From contig VXAZ01001722.1 of the NCBI GenBank assembly GCA_013399875.1, forward strand, positions 310,001 to 374,000: a DNA stretch of 64,000 nt. The letters are read 5' to 3'. Source of the DNA: Gymnorhina tibicen (taxonomy: Eukaryota; Chordata; Aves; Passeriformes; Artamidae). Position 1 is the stretch's first letter. Every line of letters begins with the position of its first letter. The notes under the pieces were generated by a model. It was not told the DNA's origin and ran no database searches. It saw only the letters and a program-made list of their open reading frames with translations. This document shows, piece after piece, positions 1-13,794 of the stretch. The position numbers were made by a program, and so were the translations under genes.

Positions 1-3000
1 AGCATTGTCACTCTTCCAAGTGATCATAATAGAAATCTGTGGACAAACTGCTTAGTAATTCTTATCCAAACATGTAATCACATAAAACTATATCAGAAAA
101 AATATCTCCAGACTTTCTTAGAATTTTTCTTTTTCTTGAAATGCACATGCAACTCAATCAACAGAAGTAATATATACATAATTTTATTACAAGAAAGTAG
201 ATTCTTCAAAAGTTTTGGCAGAGTTGTACTCTGGGAAGGAAGGTTCATTTTTGCTAGCTTGGCTGCTTAACATTTAAATGTAGTGCTCCTGAAATGTACC
301 TTGTCTTTATGAAGAAATAAAATACTAGTAGAGCAACATAAAAATTGTACTAAACAACATGAGGTTAAAATTACTGTCAATTTTTTTTTAACCCCTGCTT
401 ATTCTACATAAGAGTTCTACATAAGCTTTCTAGCTTAACACTTTAGAAACTGAACAATAGGAATTAATGATGTTGGGATTTATCAGCCATATTTAGAAAG
501 ACTGACAGGTTGAAGCATTTTTCTTTCTCTAAGAAGAAAGTTAATTTGATTAGATGCTTAGCTGGGTGAGCCATCAGCTGAAGTTTTGACCTGCAATATA
601 ATTTAAGAATAGTAAGAAAAAGATGGATGTTACCTAATCCTGCTGCATGAGTAAAACATACGTTGACATACAGGACATTCAGCTAATACTTGCACTAGGG
701 AACACTTGGGAGTTTTCTGGGGGTAAATGGCTAAGCCCTCATGATTGGTGCAGTAATCACGTGCAGGCCTAGGAAAAATAAATCAAAATAGTTAAAATTT
801 AAGACAAAGCAAATATTATTCTATCCTTTAAAAATATTGATGCCAAAAAAAGACTGTCTCGGTACATAATAGAAGACAACTCACCAAAAACTTCTCTGTT
901 GTCAAAGCTTAAATATAAATAAACCAACCAGGGAGTAGCCCAGGCTTACTATTGGCCAATAATTCAGAACCTTAAAGTAACACCTGATATTGCACCCATC
1001 TTTGTGAAGTAGTATCAAATTTGGCTTACCCAGCTAATTCAGTCATCAGGTATGAAAACTATGAAAACTAATACAAAAAGAATATTTTGGGACGGGAAAG
1101 CATCAGGAAGCTCAATTCATGTTCTAAGTGTTATTTTCATGCTTTTATATTGCTATATTTCTACAGGTAATAACCCAAACAACTACATACCTACTTTCCA
1201 TTGCAACCAAATTGTTCTGAAACAAACCTGCCATATGTATATTTATAAACACCGGTGATTTAGTGCCATTTCACTCAAATCCTCCCCAGGGGATCTATTA
1301 TTAACAAGAACCTCAGTTACCCCACCTCCATGGGTGGGTCGTAACAACAGTATCCTCTGTTACGAGGCTTTTTGAAAAGAACACCATTCTTATATGGCTT
1401 TACTGGAAACTTCACTGCTGCTACACTTCCTTCTTGCAGTGATGACAAACAAAATTTACTGCCTGTTTAAACTGTACTTTACCAGGCTAATACAGCAGCA
1501 ATGATAACAGCTTAGAAATTGGATTGCATGTGACTCTGAAAGTGGGACATATGAGCGAAAGCTTCTGCTTCTCATATGTTTGCAAAACAAGCTCCAGGGC
1601 CCAAATATAGAAAAGTAAGGTACAAAGGCCTGAACATATGTGCTCTGGGAATGTTTAGAAAAAGGATATGCCACATCAATGAACTGCAAGATGGTTTACC
1701 CCAAGAGAAAGTAGACAAGCTCACACAACTCTGTCATTTAATTCTCTTGGCTGCCAACAGGAGATCTATCACATTTCTTTAACTTCATTTTCACCAAACT
1801 ATTTTATTCCCCTTTTTCTTCAAAATGGAGATTCAGAAAAGCAAAAAAATATTAAGAGATGCCTGAAAGGAAACAACACATTTTTTCAGGAAAAAAAAAG
1901 AGCAAGGAATTAAGGGAAGTCGTTCCATTAAAACAAAACAAAAAAGGACATACATTTGAAATGACATCTAAAAATCCAGCCTAATCCAAAAGAGACCACG
2001 AGCAATCTGTTTCCAGAAACTTTATTGTGTTCTGTGAAAATCCTTCTGTAAATAAACCTGTCTAAATTATTTAGATTAGCTTGAAAGATTAAAGTTCTAT
2101 TTTCATGGGATCTCATATAAAACTTTTACCAGTAAGTGATCACTTCTGGGACAACATTTCAGAAATTCTCCACATAAAACCCTTTAGTACTAAATACATA
2201 ATCTTCCTGACAAACACATCCTCTATTTGCCCTCTGCCTTTTTTTTCTTCTTAGAAAAAAAAAACCCCAAAACTTTAAGGAAGTTCTTCTCATCTCGTGA
2301 GATTATAGTTGCTATTCTTAATCTTTCCTTAGGATTTTTTATTTTTAACAATAATTAATTTGCTAACAAAAGATGAAAGACATGTAAAATTGGCAGGGTT
2401 GCATAGAAGTGTTTAAAAGGTATAACAAAATGCATAAGAAACCTGTATAAACTAACTATCTTAAAATAGAAGAAAAACTGGAGAAGTCCTGAATTACTGA
2501 CTCTATTTTTCCTCAAGTCTTATTGAGGCAGAGTTCTCACTAGGGTATGTTGAACTATGCACTAGAATGAGAATAAGATGACCTAATTTTATGTTATATT
2601 GAATAATGTGTGATTTCAGAAAACGTCACGTAATTCCTTACAACTTCAGTTCTCACCTTTGAATAAAAGGGGCAATTTTTTATTATTATCAAAATCATGC
2701 TTCAGAGAAGTAGAATATACATTATTTCAACTACGTCACCTCGGAAAAGAAAAGCCACAATGAATTCCTTGTGAAATATGTGCTGCATTTTGCTACATAC
2801 TGGCAATTGAATAAAACAGTACTTTTGCCCTTTCCTGTTTCTTCACCTCCTTCCTCCCCTCAAGGATCAGTCAGATGTCAGGGAAAATCACATTTATCTG
2901 ACATATTTGAAGTTAGGAACATGGTGAGAAAATGGGAAACATCCTATCCAAAGGGAAGGAAAAAGTCTAATGGTGAAGCATGAGAACAGAGGGTTGCTGA

Positions 3001-3529
3001 AGTTACATAGACAGCAGTAGAAACTGAGGTGTAGCAAATAAAATGAGTTATTGAATCATTGTGGTTCAACAATCTAGTATGAAAACCTTGCCAATGGATA
3101 AAAATGCTGACTCCATCAAGTTCAAATGCTGGACTTGATGCTAAACTAGATACAGGTGGTATCCATGTTATAATTTAAATGTCATTATCTTGGCTTTTCA
3201 CCTCTGAGACTTAACATCCAAAAATAAATACAAAACAAGTACAGAAATTGTTGCCCCGCTGTTTCAAAGAGATGGTTTTATGACAGTATTCAGGTTTCAT
3301 GCTCCCAAACTAAGTGCTGAGTTAGAAGTAGTTCTGTATTCTGTGTTCACCCATCTGGCCATTTTTTAGAGCACAGTATTTCTAAACCACCACAGTGAAT
3401 TCCTTTATATAAAAACTTACATTCTTATTCTCCTGTCCTAACTGTGAGAATGGCTGTATCAATCAAGATTGATCATTGTCAAGAAAATATTGTTTGGAAG
3501 AGAATTTTGAAATTCCTAGATGCATTCTG
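1..3529. other. Intronic AT-rich sequence, nothing recognised
   Basis: The open frames here (60-77 codons) have no recognisable motif and overlap one another. No transposon family was identified. Confidence 0.6.
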
Positions 3530-4335
3530 CTTTAAGAGCTTCTGGATCCAGGATCGTCAGAGGACCCTTGGGAACCCTCTGAGAATCTGCTGCCAGATAA
3601 GGGGAAGGTAAGGCCACATGTGTTTGAGCATGAGAAAGCTCTAGCAGCTTCTAACAAGCTGAATCAGCTGCCTGTGACCCAAACATACCTACTGCCTTTG
3701 CTACAGATGCCCCCAATTAGGGGGGGTCAAAGACCCTTTAAGTGTAGCTAGGGAGGGGCCAGCACTGAAGTACAGCTCCCAGAATGTAGCTAATGGATGC
3801 AGGAGCACAAAGAGGGAGTCCCATCTCAGTTCAGATCACCCTACGTGCTTTCAGGTACAGTGAGGTGCCACAGGGCAGGTTCCCCAGCAGGTGCTGGAGT
3901 ACCTGCCCCTACCAGGGCAGAGGCTTCCACCCCAGAAGAGCTTCAGAGAGTGGGTGCAGCCCTGTGAGTCCCAGGCTGCAGGGAATCCTTGGGGCCCCTC
4001 CCTGGGCCTGAAGAGGTGGTCCCCTTTCCCAAGGAGGTGTGCTGCTGTTGAGGAGCTGTGTCACCAGTGGAGGAGTTACAGAGTGAGTGAACAGGCTGTG
4101 CAATGTCAGAGAGAATTAGAGAGTGATCTACAGCAGCAACAGGATAGGAAAGAAGACCTGTATTGAAAAAAAGATGGTGTTGAATATCTGATCCATATTC
4201 AGTCCCCATGAAATATCTCTGTTCCGGATCAGATCAACTGTGGTCCCACGTCTTCTGAACTCCTTTTGAAAGAATATGCGCTCCGCAGTGTAAGGATTGT
4301 AAACCTCCTGATCTACATTAATGTAAATAAACTCC
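3530..4335. other. GC-richer, stop-poor block of unknown origin, possibly an old retroelement
   Basis: About 0.8 kb here is clearly richer in G and C than its surroundings and overlaps open frames on both strands. The longest plus-strand frame (3891-4166, 91 codons) ends in a polar, glutamine- and glutamate-rich segment (VEELCHQWRSYRVSEQAVQ then RELESDLQQQQD), which looks like part of a helical coiled coil. It does not match CR1 and I do not recognise the family. A degraded gag-like or other retroelement internal segment is one possibility; a decayed mRNA copy is another. No poly-A tail or target-site duplication was found. Confidence 0.35.
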
Positions 4336-7300
4336 TTTTATCTACACTATTTATATCTTCCATATCTTTTTAGATATAGCTGCGATGCTGGTTTCGGGAT
4401 TTCTTCTTTCTCAAGCCTCTTCAAAGACTAGTGTTCCATTTTTTAAGTGCTCACATTAGAGGGGGGAAGCAAGTCAATTATCTGTGAGGAAACACGTAGA
4501 AAGTTATGTCAGGATACAAAGAAACTCTTGGCTATAATTTTCATGGAAGTAGTACTTTATGAACTGCAGTTTAGGAAATCCCTATTAGAGATGTATAGTG
4601 ATTAATTCAGCCCTACCTTAAACAAATGCCAGTTTTAAAAATTTTCTTCTGAACCTGACCAGTACATCTGATAAGGATGGTAGAGAATAGTCATAATGTA
4701 CTATGATGGCTACTCAGACTGGAAAAATTATATGACATGCCAAAGCACCTTTCCATATGATTCATACACATTTGTGCATCAAACATTTATCACGGAAGAT
4801 TCTGTTAAGGGCTCAAGAAGTAGCCAGGAAGGTACTGCTTGCCTGTGACTTAGAAGCTGACATATATGATGAGGAATACAATAATAAGAAATATTCTGGA
4901 CGGTCTAAAAGTTTTCCTGATATTTGAAATTGTAGCTGTGGAGGAGAAAAAAAAGTTTTATACATACCTGTGTGTCTTGCACACATATATATATACACAA
5001 TAAAAACAAAATTCAGGAATCATGCTGCTCTAAAGATATATTTAATTTTTCCAATTGATTAGAAAAGGTCCTTAAAATCAGCGCTCACTTGAGAAGTCTA
5101 TTGTTATTACATATTGGAAATATTTATCTATGCTAAATTTAGTTTGTTTGGGATTTCTCCATAAGAAACGCATTTTTCAATCTAAAGACTGGTATTAGAC
5201 AAGTTTCTTAAACACTTGCATTCTATGCAAAGTTTGTCAAATTTGATTTGAAAAAACTTCTTGATTAATGTGTCCTCCTTTTTCTTTCAACTAGCAAAAC
5301 ATCTCATAAAACAGTATTTAAACTAATCATTTTTACCTACATAAAAATACCCTATTTTGTAACTATTAGTCTGATGCTTCAATATCATAGAGTTATTGTA
5401 TATATTGCACATGGTATAGGTTGTTCTGTCCTATAAAATTAAATGTTAGCCGTTTCATTCTTTTACATGACAGCATGGTTAGATGGCTGTTGAAATACTC
5501 ACGGAGTTATAGAGGAGTGGGAGGAACAGAAGACCTTTTTGGTGATGCAATTCTGTAAGTAGCCAATTGCGATCGGAAACCCACATTCCAGATGTACAGA
5601 AATGTGTTGGCTGTATCAAAACACTGGACAACAGGTTTCTGGCAGGGCCCTGGAGCCATTCAACACTGGACAGCAGAACATTAAAAGCCAACCAGAATGG
5701 AAAATAAAAAATTCTAAATAAAAGAAAAAATAATTTTTGACAAATGCCTGAAATGTTTTGTCTTTGTAATTTCTATCTATGCCTTGTTTAGTGGTGTCTG
5801 CCAGTTGTACCTAGAGGAGCACTAGATCTGTGTACCAAATTAGTATGTTTCCCCTTTGAACAGAGGATAAAAACAACTCTACTGGGCTTCAATAAGATGT
5901 CAAAACATAAGTGGAGCACTTTGGTCTGATTGCTGTATGCTTGCAGTCTCATTTATGCTTGTGCAAGATGGCTGCAAAATGCTTGCAAAATTGAAATTTT
6001 GGTTTTCTTAATCACCAGTCTGCACGGCGCAAATGATTTATTCAGCTGTGGATATTCAAAAAGTTTTCACATTAAAAAGCTTTTAAGTTTGGTTGGGTTT
6101 TTTTCATCTATGTATTTCGTACTACACCAATAACACCTTGAAATACTGTCCAGAAAGGTTGATTCCTTGTTCTTCTTTTCTCTTCCCAGCTGCTGAGGTA
6201 TCTGCAACGCAGAAGGCCACAAATTAGGAGAAATAGGCTCTGTGATAGTCTGAGGCAGATGGCAGGTAGTTTTTAAATGTCTCCATTACCTTATTCTCCA
6301 CACTGTTTCTCCCCAGTCATCTTAAGGGGAGTGGTGCTTTTCTTTAGCTTTTCTATCTAAATACACAGCTAGCAGATTTACAATACCTCAGCATCTTCTC
6401 CTCCTGCTGGTCTACTAATATTGTTTGAGTCAAAAAGATAGTATTAACAAAACTCCCATTTCATCAAAAGACTGATTTCATCTCCTGGAACATTTTGAGA
6501 AATTACATGAATCATTACTTCGTAATTTTATAACATTCATTGTATTGCCATGTTCAATGGTAATTTGTAAAGAACTTATTCTCTCCTTTCTGTACTGTTT
6601 CCTCACTAATCCTTTGGTCCAGGTTTTGCTGGTTGGTTGGTTTTGGTGTTTCTTTTAATCATCACGGGTTCTTTCCTTATCATCATAAATACTCATAAAT
6701 ATTATTATGAGAATTCAGGAAGCTTATTTAAAAAATCTTGTGATATGTAAAGTATTTTTATTTCTGCTGAAGGGAAAAGTATATCTTTTAAAACTTAGAA
6801 TCATATTCAAGTAAAAATTTGTATGAGGAAGTTTAAAAATTTGGATAATTTAAAGTACTTATCTAGAGTAATATATATTATCAAAATATTTAAAGTAATT
6901 TCTCTTTTAAAACAAATCAGAAATATTTTCCCAAGTTTTTGATCTGAAGACCATACCTTCAACTTCTGATGTATCTGTGTAATTACCGAGGAACTGATTG
7001 AAACTAAGATAATGTGTTTTTAAAAGCATCTGTTGTTACACTTGTTTATACTATTTCTTTGAACAAGGAAATAAGTCAGTTATCAAGGTTAATAAAATTT
7101 CTCACTTAGAGATGTGCTAGACAGATTACTGATATCAGATTTCAGAAAAATGATTTAGGGAAAACCCAGCAAAAAGACACTATGTTCAGTACACAGGCAA
7201 CTGGGTGACATTCTAGTGCCTATTTAAGGTGAGAAGATACTGTAATAATCCCTTCTTCCATCTATGGAGAAGGGGAGTGTTTTCTAAAGGAACAAAGAGA

Positions 7301-7976
7301 AAAAATACAGAATACCACACTTAATAAATGTTCTGTACAGAATACAGGGTCAACTTTTCCTCTTCTGCTCTCTTGCTACTTCTTCTGCAGTTGCAGTCTG
7401 AAATGATTAGGCCAGACCCCTAGTCTCTGATTTACTTGCTGTTCCAAATATTTCACTGTACAGTAAGACACTCCTCTTGTAAGACACTAGTGGTGTACAC
7501 AGCAGGCCTGAAAGGGCCTCTGCTATCGTGAAGTTTTAATTACTGTTGAAAATAAGGACCACTGAGATCTACTGCAGATAACTTAATGGCTCAAACTAGC
7601 AAACATATTCTGATCAACACAAGAATATGGATGCAGTGGGAGGAATATGTACCTGTTTAATGACAGATAATCTTGTGTGAGATGGAAAAATTACGATGCC
7701 AAAAATTTAGGGCATAAATGCACTTCTAACTTACATAACTGATTTAGGAGCCTCCTGGATGAACCTTGGCCTTCCAGATCTTTAGAATATTTAATGAAAT
7801 TTAATGGAGAGCTTGATATTTTTTCTTGGAGAACATTTCAGTTATTACAAGGTATCCAATAACAAAATATATTCAAAGATCTAGTTGTATGTTAAACAGA
7901 CTACACCCATATGCCAATGAAATAAGATGCATTCTAAAAAACTATTTGAAATTGAAATATTCTTGTATTATTACTT
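4336..7976. other. Intronic AT-rich sequence, nothing recognised
   Basis: Mostly AT-rich sequence with a short TA/CA run near 4983-4997. Short open frames look random. A CAG|GTATGT donor match on the minus strand near 4975 has no matching acceptor nearby and is not called an exon. Confidence 0.55.
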
Positions 7977-8171
7977 CTATTATCACAGAGTCAGCAAGGT
8001 TGGAAAAGACCTTTGAGATCATCAAGTCCAACCTATGATCTAACACCAGCTTGTCAACTAGACCACAGCACTAAGTGCCACATGCAGTCCTTTCTCAAAC
8101 ACCTCCAGAGACAGTGACTTTATCACCTCCCTGGCAGCCCATTCTGTGACGAATCTCTTCCTAATGTCCAA
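7977..8171 (-). mobile_element. CR1 LINE 3' fragment
   Basis: The plus strand reads as the reverse complement of a CR1 3' end: TTGGAAAAGACCTTTGAGAT, then the conserved wording around 'catcaagtccaacc', then the block covering the canonical 'cctccagagacagtgact' and 'ggcagcccattc' positions. The element is about 195 bp and 5'-truncated, as is usual for CR1. It lies in the same orientation as TAFA5. Confidence 0.93.
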
Positions 8172-9403
8172 AATTATATACACTGATAAAATAAGAGTAG
8201 TCACACAAACTAAAATTTCTTAGCCTCACTATTACTTATGTTTTTTGGCTTGTTTTGAATATGAATGTTCTCACTTCCAGGCTTTGGAAACCGGGTCTGT
8301 ATAGAAAGACCTGTAGAAATTGCACAGTGCAGAGTAAAAGAATAATAGGCTTAACTTAAAAAAGCAGTCTACAGAACAATTATATGCAAATTAAACAGTA
8401 CCTTCTGGGAATCATCAGAGAATTGACCAACTTAAAGCACTAAAGTGAGTCCTCTGCAAAGAAAAGTGAGACAATACTAACACTAGTTAGTTTTTTTTTT
8501 TAACTCTCATTTTAAAGTGTGATTCATACATTTTGTTTAGACAAAAAGATGGTTTTGCTGTCTCCCTGAAAGATCTTTTTGTCAGATTAATATTCTAGTG
8601 CTTGAGTACTTCAGTTCAGTACAAACATTTTATTTTCTATACGTTTACAGAATAAACTGTACAATTAGTCACAAATTCCTTGCATATGTCCTGCTCTCTG
8701 CCTCCTTTTGCAAAACATATTTAATTACTGTCATGCACATTCATGGTAGGTTTTTTTTCAGACATTCAAAGAATATTTTTCAAGTGATTAGTCTTCTTCT
8801 GATGAAAGGTCATGGCCATGGAGTTCTCATTATATAAAAGAAACTAACAGAATGTGAAATGAACAGACAGATGAAATATCCTGTGTCATATACTGAAATT
8901 CAACTATCTGAAAAGCAGTAGGTAGGATGGTTGGGTAAACACACAATTAAAAAATGTTTTTCTAGCTAGCAGTAAAACAGTTAAGAATGCAGACTTTCAA
9001 CCCTTTTTTCACCTAGTTTATTCAATTTCCTTCAGTAAAACATTTAGCTGAGACTTAACTTTAGCTACTTTAGCAGTCTATAAGACATTTATCTGACATT
9101 AGTCATCTTGGTTCAACCGGAGCCACCATCACCAAAAAACTCTTAATTCGGTCATAAGATATATGCACAAAATAACAGGATGAATCAGAGGTGGTTCTGC
9201 CTCTTCTTTTTGATTGACTCTGGAGAAAGTCTAGGGAAATGGCTTAAATTAGACACTTAAATGTTTTGATGTCTACAAATTGTCCAGATCCAAAAGTAGT
9301 TACAGTTTTGTACTTTGGTTGTCTTCAGAATCTAAAACTGTGAGGCCTTTCCAGAACAGAAACCATAAGAGCAAATAAAGGAAAGCCACCTGAGCCACAC
9401 AAA

Positions 9404-9503
9404 TAAACACTACAGTCTAACAGTATAAACACAAACACTACAGACCAACAGTAGAAACACTGTGTGCTAACAGTAGCAATAATCACTATACACCAACAGA
9501 AAG
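9404..9503 (+). repeat. Degenerate 22-28-bp tandem repeat
   Basis: The motif AAACACTACAGNCNAACAGTA starts at 9405 and 9433 and recurs in weaker form at 9455 and about 9480. Spacings are 28, 22 and about 25 bp. It is an old, drifting array of four units. Confidence 0.7.
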
Positions 9504-10332
9504 ACAGAGGGGTAAATGACTGCATAAACAATCAGGTAAGGCACTTAAAAGGGGTGAAGGGGTGGAACCTCAGGTCCAGTTCCTGTTTCAAGGCACAGGA
9601 AGGAACTGAATGTTTGCGTCTCCACATACCCTTAATAGATGGGACACCACTACAGCTTTCTCCCAACAGCCTGTAATTTTAGGTGCTGCATAATTCTGTG
9701 GCTCACTAGCATAACCAACTGTTACCTTTTAAAAAGAGAAACAAGGGCAAATGCATCCCATGTGTTTCACTTACACTTAGTTTGAGATGTGCAAGCCCAT
9801 TGCTTCCAGTTTAGAAGTTACCATGCAGAAAGTGTAGACCCTGATCCTTTGAAACCATCAGATAAATTCAAAGGTGAAGCTCTTTGTTCTCAAGTCACCA
9901 AAGAAACAGTAAAAACCCAACAATTAAACAAACTAAAGGAAGGCTACCACGTATTACTATATAACATGCTGACATTTGTTTCCATCTCTAAGACTGAAGT
10001 AATGAAAAAGTCATCTTCAGACAGAACAGGATGAAGACATTATCACAGTCCAGACCTTATCAGAAAGATTAAAACTGAATCTCAAACTGAGTATAAAAAA
10101 TAGTATTAACTACTTCTATAATATAACATATTTCTTTATGTTATGACCACACCAAGTGAGTTCTTTAAAATTCCAGAACTGTAACTGTTGTGATTGTAAC
10201 CAGAAGACCATTGTAAATGGAGGAGTTAGTGATCCACACAACAGTTAACCTGAGCAGGCAACGCCTGTGCTGCTCTATGCTACCCGTATGTCACTGTGCC
10301 ATCACACCTGCCCTGTGCTGTGCTCTGCTTAT

Positions 10333-10523
10333 CCCCTGGCTGCAGGAGAACCTCGGCAGTGCTGTGTGTACCCCTGGCTGCAGGAGAACCTTAACTGTGC
10401 TGTGCTTTGTGTATCTCCTGGCTGCAGGAGAACCTCAGCAGTGCTGTGCTTGTGTATCTCCTGGCTGCAGGAGAACCTCAGCAGTGCTGTGCTATGTGTA
10501 GCCCTGGCTGCAGGAGAACTGTA
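10333..10523 (+). repeat. 43-bp minisatellite
   Basis: The word CTGGCTGCAGGAGAA begins at 10336, 10374, 10418, 10461 and 10504, giving spacings of 38, 44, 43 and 43 bp. Each unit continues as CCTCAGCAGTGCTGTGCT with few changes. The array has four complete units and one partial unit. It is GC-rich inside AT-rich intron. The open frames of 70-94 codons across it (repeating LAAGE and similar) come from the repeat and are not genes. Confidence 0.95.
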
Positions 10524-13500
10524 GCCCACCCAGGGTAACACAGCAGCCTGTAGGCAGCTCCCACTCAGTACGGGGATTGTATTTAGGCAAAAAGGTGGGA
10601 AGAAGTTCTCGTGAACATCCCCCCCCTTTTTTTTTTGTCAGTAGAATTTATTAATAGAACTGTTTTCCTTTAAAGAGAATCCTTTAAAATCTCAAAAGAT
10701 CTTCTCCTTTACAGTCTTAGCTCTGATAAATGGCATTTTTAGTGATCTACAGAGTGCCCTCCTTATTATGATGATAATGAACCAGCACTTGCAGATGCAA
10801 CACAGTAACCAAGATACCATATGCACCAGCTGAAATTACAGTCTTTAGAAATAAAAACATTTCTACTAATATTTCTGGTGTTAATAATACTTTATCCAGA
10901 ACATAGCATTGTAAACTTAAAATTTCATTTTTTGAAAAACATTTAATATATGTCTTAAAATTAAGCATAAAAGAAGACATTTTTGACTAAGCTTCAGGTG
11001 CAGTCCATACTTCTTAACATTCATGATGGTGAAAAAAACTGCTTGAGTGAACTAATTTCCCAGCTTTTTAAAAATACACCATCCCTAATATTTCCTTGTT
11101 TCTGATACTACTTTTAAGAGCTTCATACCTAATATATTAAAATCTTTAATAATGTCACAATGTCTTACTCACATGACCACTAACTGCAACCTTCATGTGC
11201 TTTTCACCTACATTTAACAGAAGCATCTACCTACAGGAATTACTGACTCTCATCCAAGTCACTACAAGTTTGTTATGGAAGCTCATTTAAAGTGAAGTCC
11301 AGATCAGGGTGAAAAGATCTCAGTGCAATCTACTCTCTCTTAAGTCATTCCAAACATAGCTATTCAATTAGATAATAAAATATATACATGTATTACATTC
11401 TCACACACTAAGTGCCTTTTCTGAAGGAGATACCAAATCCTGGCAGCTGAAAAGACTTGCATATTTAGGAGGAGCAAGAGTGTAAGAGAGTTAAGAAGGT
11501 TTAAATGTAAAAGTTCTAAAGTCAGATTTAGTTCTTACATCTCTATAAATTCTGACTAAGCCGCAGACTACAGGGAAATACTCCAGATGTCTAGTAAACA
11601 AAGATCAGGCACTAAGACATAAAACTTCACAATAATTCCAGCAACTTCTATCTCCTCTAAAATATGCCATTACTTAGGTGTTGCGAGAAGTCTTAGGTAC
11701 TTTTTTTGTTCCCAAAGCTGACACTACCACTGATTTTTTAAAATCTTTTACTTTTACCTGCTCTATAAGCAGGTATAGCTAGTAATTATTTTTCTTTATC
11801 TTAGATGCTTGAAGATATATGCTCCTATCTTAAGGGAAGCATACTGTCTATGAAAAGTCTCTCCCCTCATCTGCATGGTAATTAAGCACTACTCAAGGTG
11901 CTATCAGAGAGCATACAAGAACAGGGCTGCAAGGCAAGAGACTGGAGTGCTGGACTGGAAATTTAATGCTAAGTTTTTTCATGAAAACTTTTCCATCTAG
12001 TTCAAATTGCTTTTACAGGCTATGATACTCTATTCCTAGTTTATTTTCATAGAAAGGATATTTTAGAAAAGATGGACAGTCAAAATACAGAAGTATCAAC
12101 CAATGAAGGAAGAAAACCTTGCAGAATATAAAAAACACTATGCCTTGAGTGCTCACTGTCAGACAAACCACAGTTCCAGCAAACAGATCTGTTAATTTCC
12201 TAAATGACACATTCAAGAAACAAAAGCCAAATAAAAGGAATCATCAGTTCAGCATTTGAGAAGAACACATTTGATAGTATATTTTTAAATGAAATCTCCT
12301 CCTCCAATAAAAGTGCCATGTTGCAATCTAGTTAAGTCTATTCACAGTACTCAACATTGATCATCTCATTCTTCTCCTGCAAAAAATCTCCAGAGGACAC
12401 ATAATGACAGTGTAATCAACATTTAAATGAATTCACAAGACATTGTCTAATCTTGTAAAGACCAGGAAAGATGTAACAATAAGCAGCACAGAAACTGTCT
12501 TCGCTATCCTGTATGGATGAGTTTCCTAAAAGTGACTCTCTCAAAGTTGTAAGCAAAATTAATAAATAGAGGGATAATGGAGACAAAAAACATTTACAGG
12601 CTTATCCAGACTGATGCTGTCTCCTCATCTTCCATATCATTCATTAAGGTGAAGGCACTTAGCAGGATTGGTATGCAAGATGATTATTCACTTATACATT
12701 TCATCCATATCCTGGTGTTCATTCTGTCTCATCACATAAGAGAATCTAGAACACACCTACTTTTCATTTTGAATATGAACTGAATTTTTTTTGAAAATTC
12801 ATTTGTTCAAAACAATAAAGTTACAGATCTTGAAGCCATATTTTAAGATGAAAAATGGATATACATCAAAACTACTGATATAATTCATCCATCAAGATCC
12901 CTGTAACTAAACTCTCACCACACAAACAAAAACCCTAAAAAAAGGATTACATTTTGCATCCAAACCTTGAAAGCCCAGAGGATCTATCTGATTGCACCAG
13001 AGAAAAGGATGCTAATCTAGCATTCAGGATCTTTAGTCTTTATCATCCCTCAGTGAAATACATAGAGCTACTAGTTCCATTTAGAGAGCTGCTAACTGTA
13101 TTGCCTCAGAGGAGCAGTTTCTGGAAAGTCAAGTTTCAAGCTCTGTAAGACTCATAAATCAGTATCAAATCCTTATACTACACCCTACACTGTCGTTCCC
13201 CTTTCTTACATTAAAAGAAAATATAAAGAAAATACTCCATATAAAGGAAATACTCCACTTTAGCAATATGCATGGTATGCTGTGGCTGCCATTCTTCATA
13301 CTAACATTATTCCCCTCTGGTCCTCTCAGAATTTATTTTCTTATCTGTAGTCTTACAGCTGAATTGTAAATTTTCTGAAAGGAAGTGTCTGTATCAACCA
13401 CTTGTTCAGTACCTAAAATGAAATCAAGTTCCTATTCCATGACTGTTCCAAGCCCACAACACAAGGCAGACTTTTAAATCTTTACATTAAGTGACATGTT

Positions 13501-13794
13501 TGTCACTTTAGCACGCAAAATAGATGAACATTTTTTTTGTTTCATTATAAAGAGAACTAAAGTTTAGGCTTATGTGATGACACAGCACAAAGGCAACAGG
13601 CATTTCTAGTAGTTAGAACAGAAAGTGTTTCTCTCATGTAGTATTCATTAGGGACACAAGAGAGTTGGTTATCATATCCCATGCAAAATATCCATAGACT
13701 GTCCAGAGAGAAATCTTGTCCTAGGCAATAGCAATTCTCAGTTTAAACTTTTAAGTCTAAACTTCTTGAGCCTTCCGGAATTTTACATGAATGT

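Larger units (their letters stand above)
8172..13794. other. Intronic sequence with two minisatellites only
   Basis: Apart from the tandem arrays at 9404 and 10333, and a C8-T10 homopolymer pair at 10619-10636, I recognise nothing. The 81-codon frame at 9789-10034 has no known motif. Confidence 0.55.

Noticed and set aside
10217..10541. Three overlapping frames of 70-94 codons with repeated LAAGE-like residues
   Set aside because: Produced by the 43-bp minisatellite.
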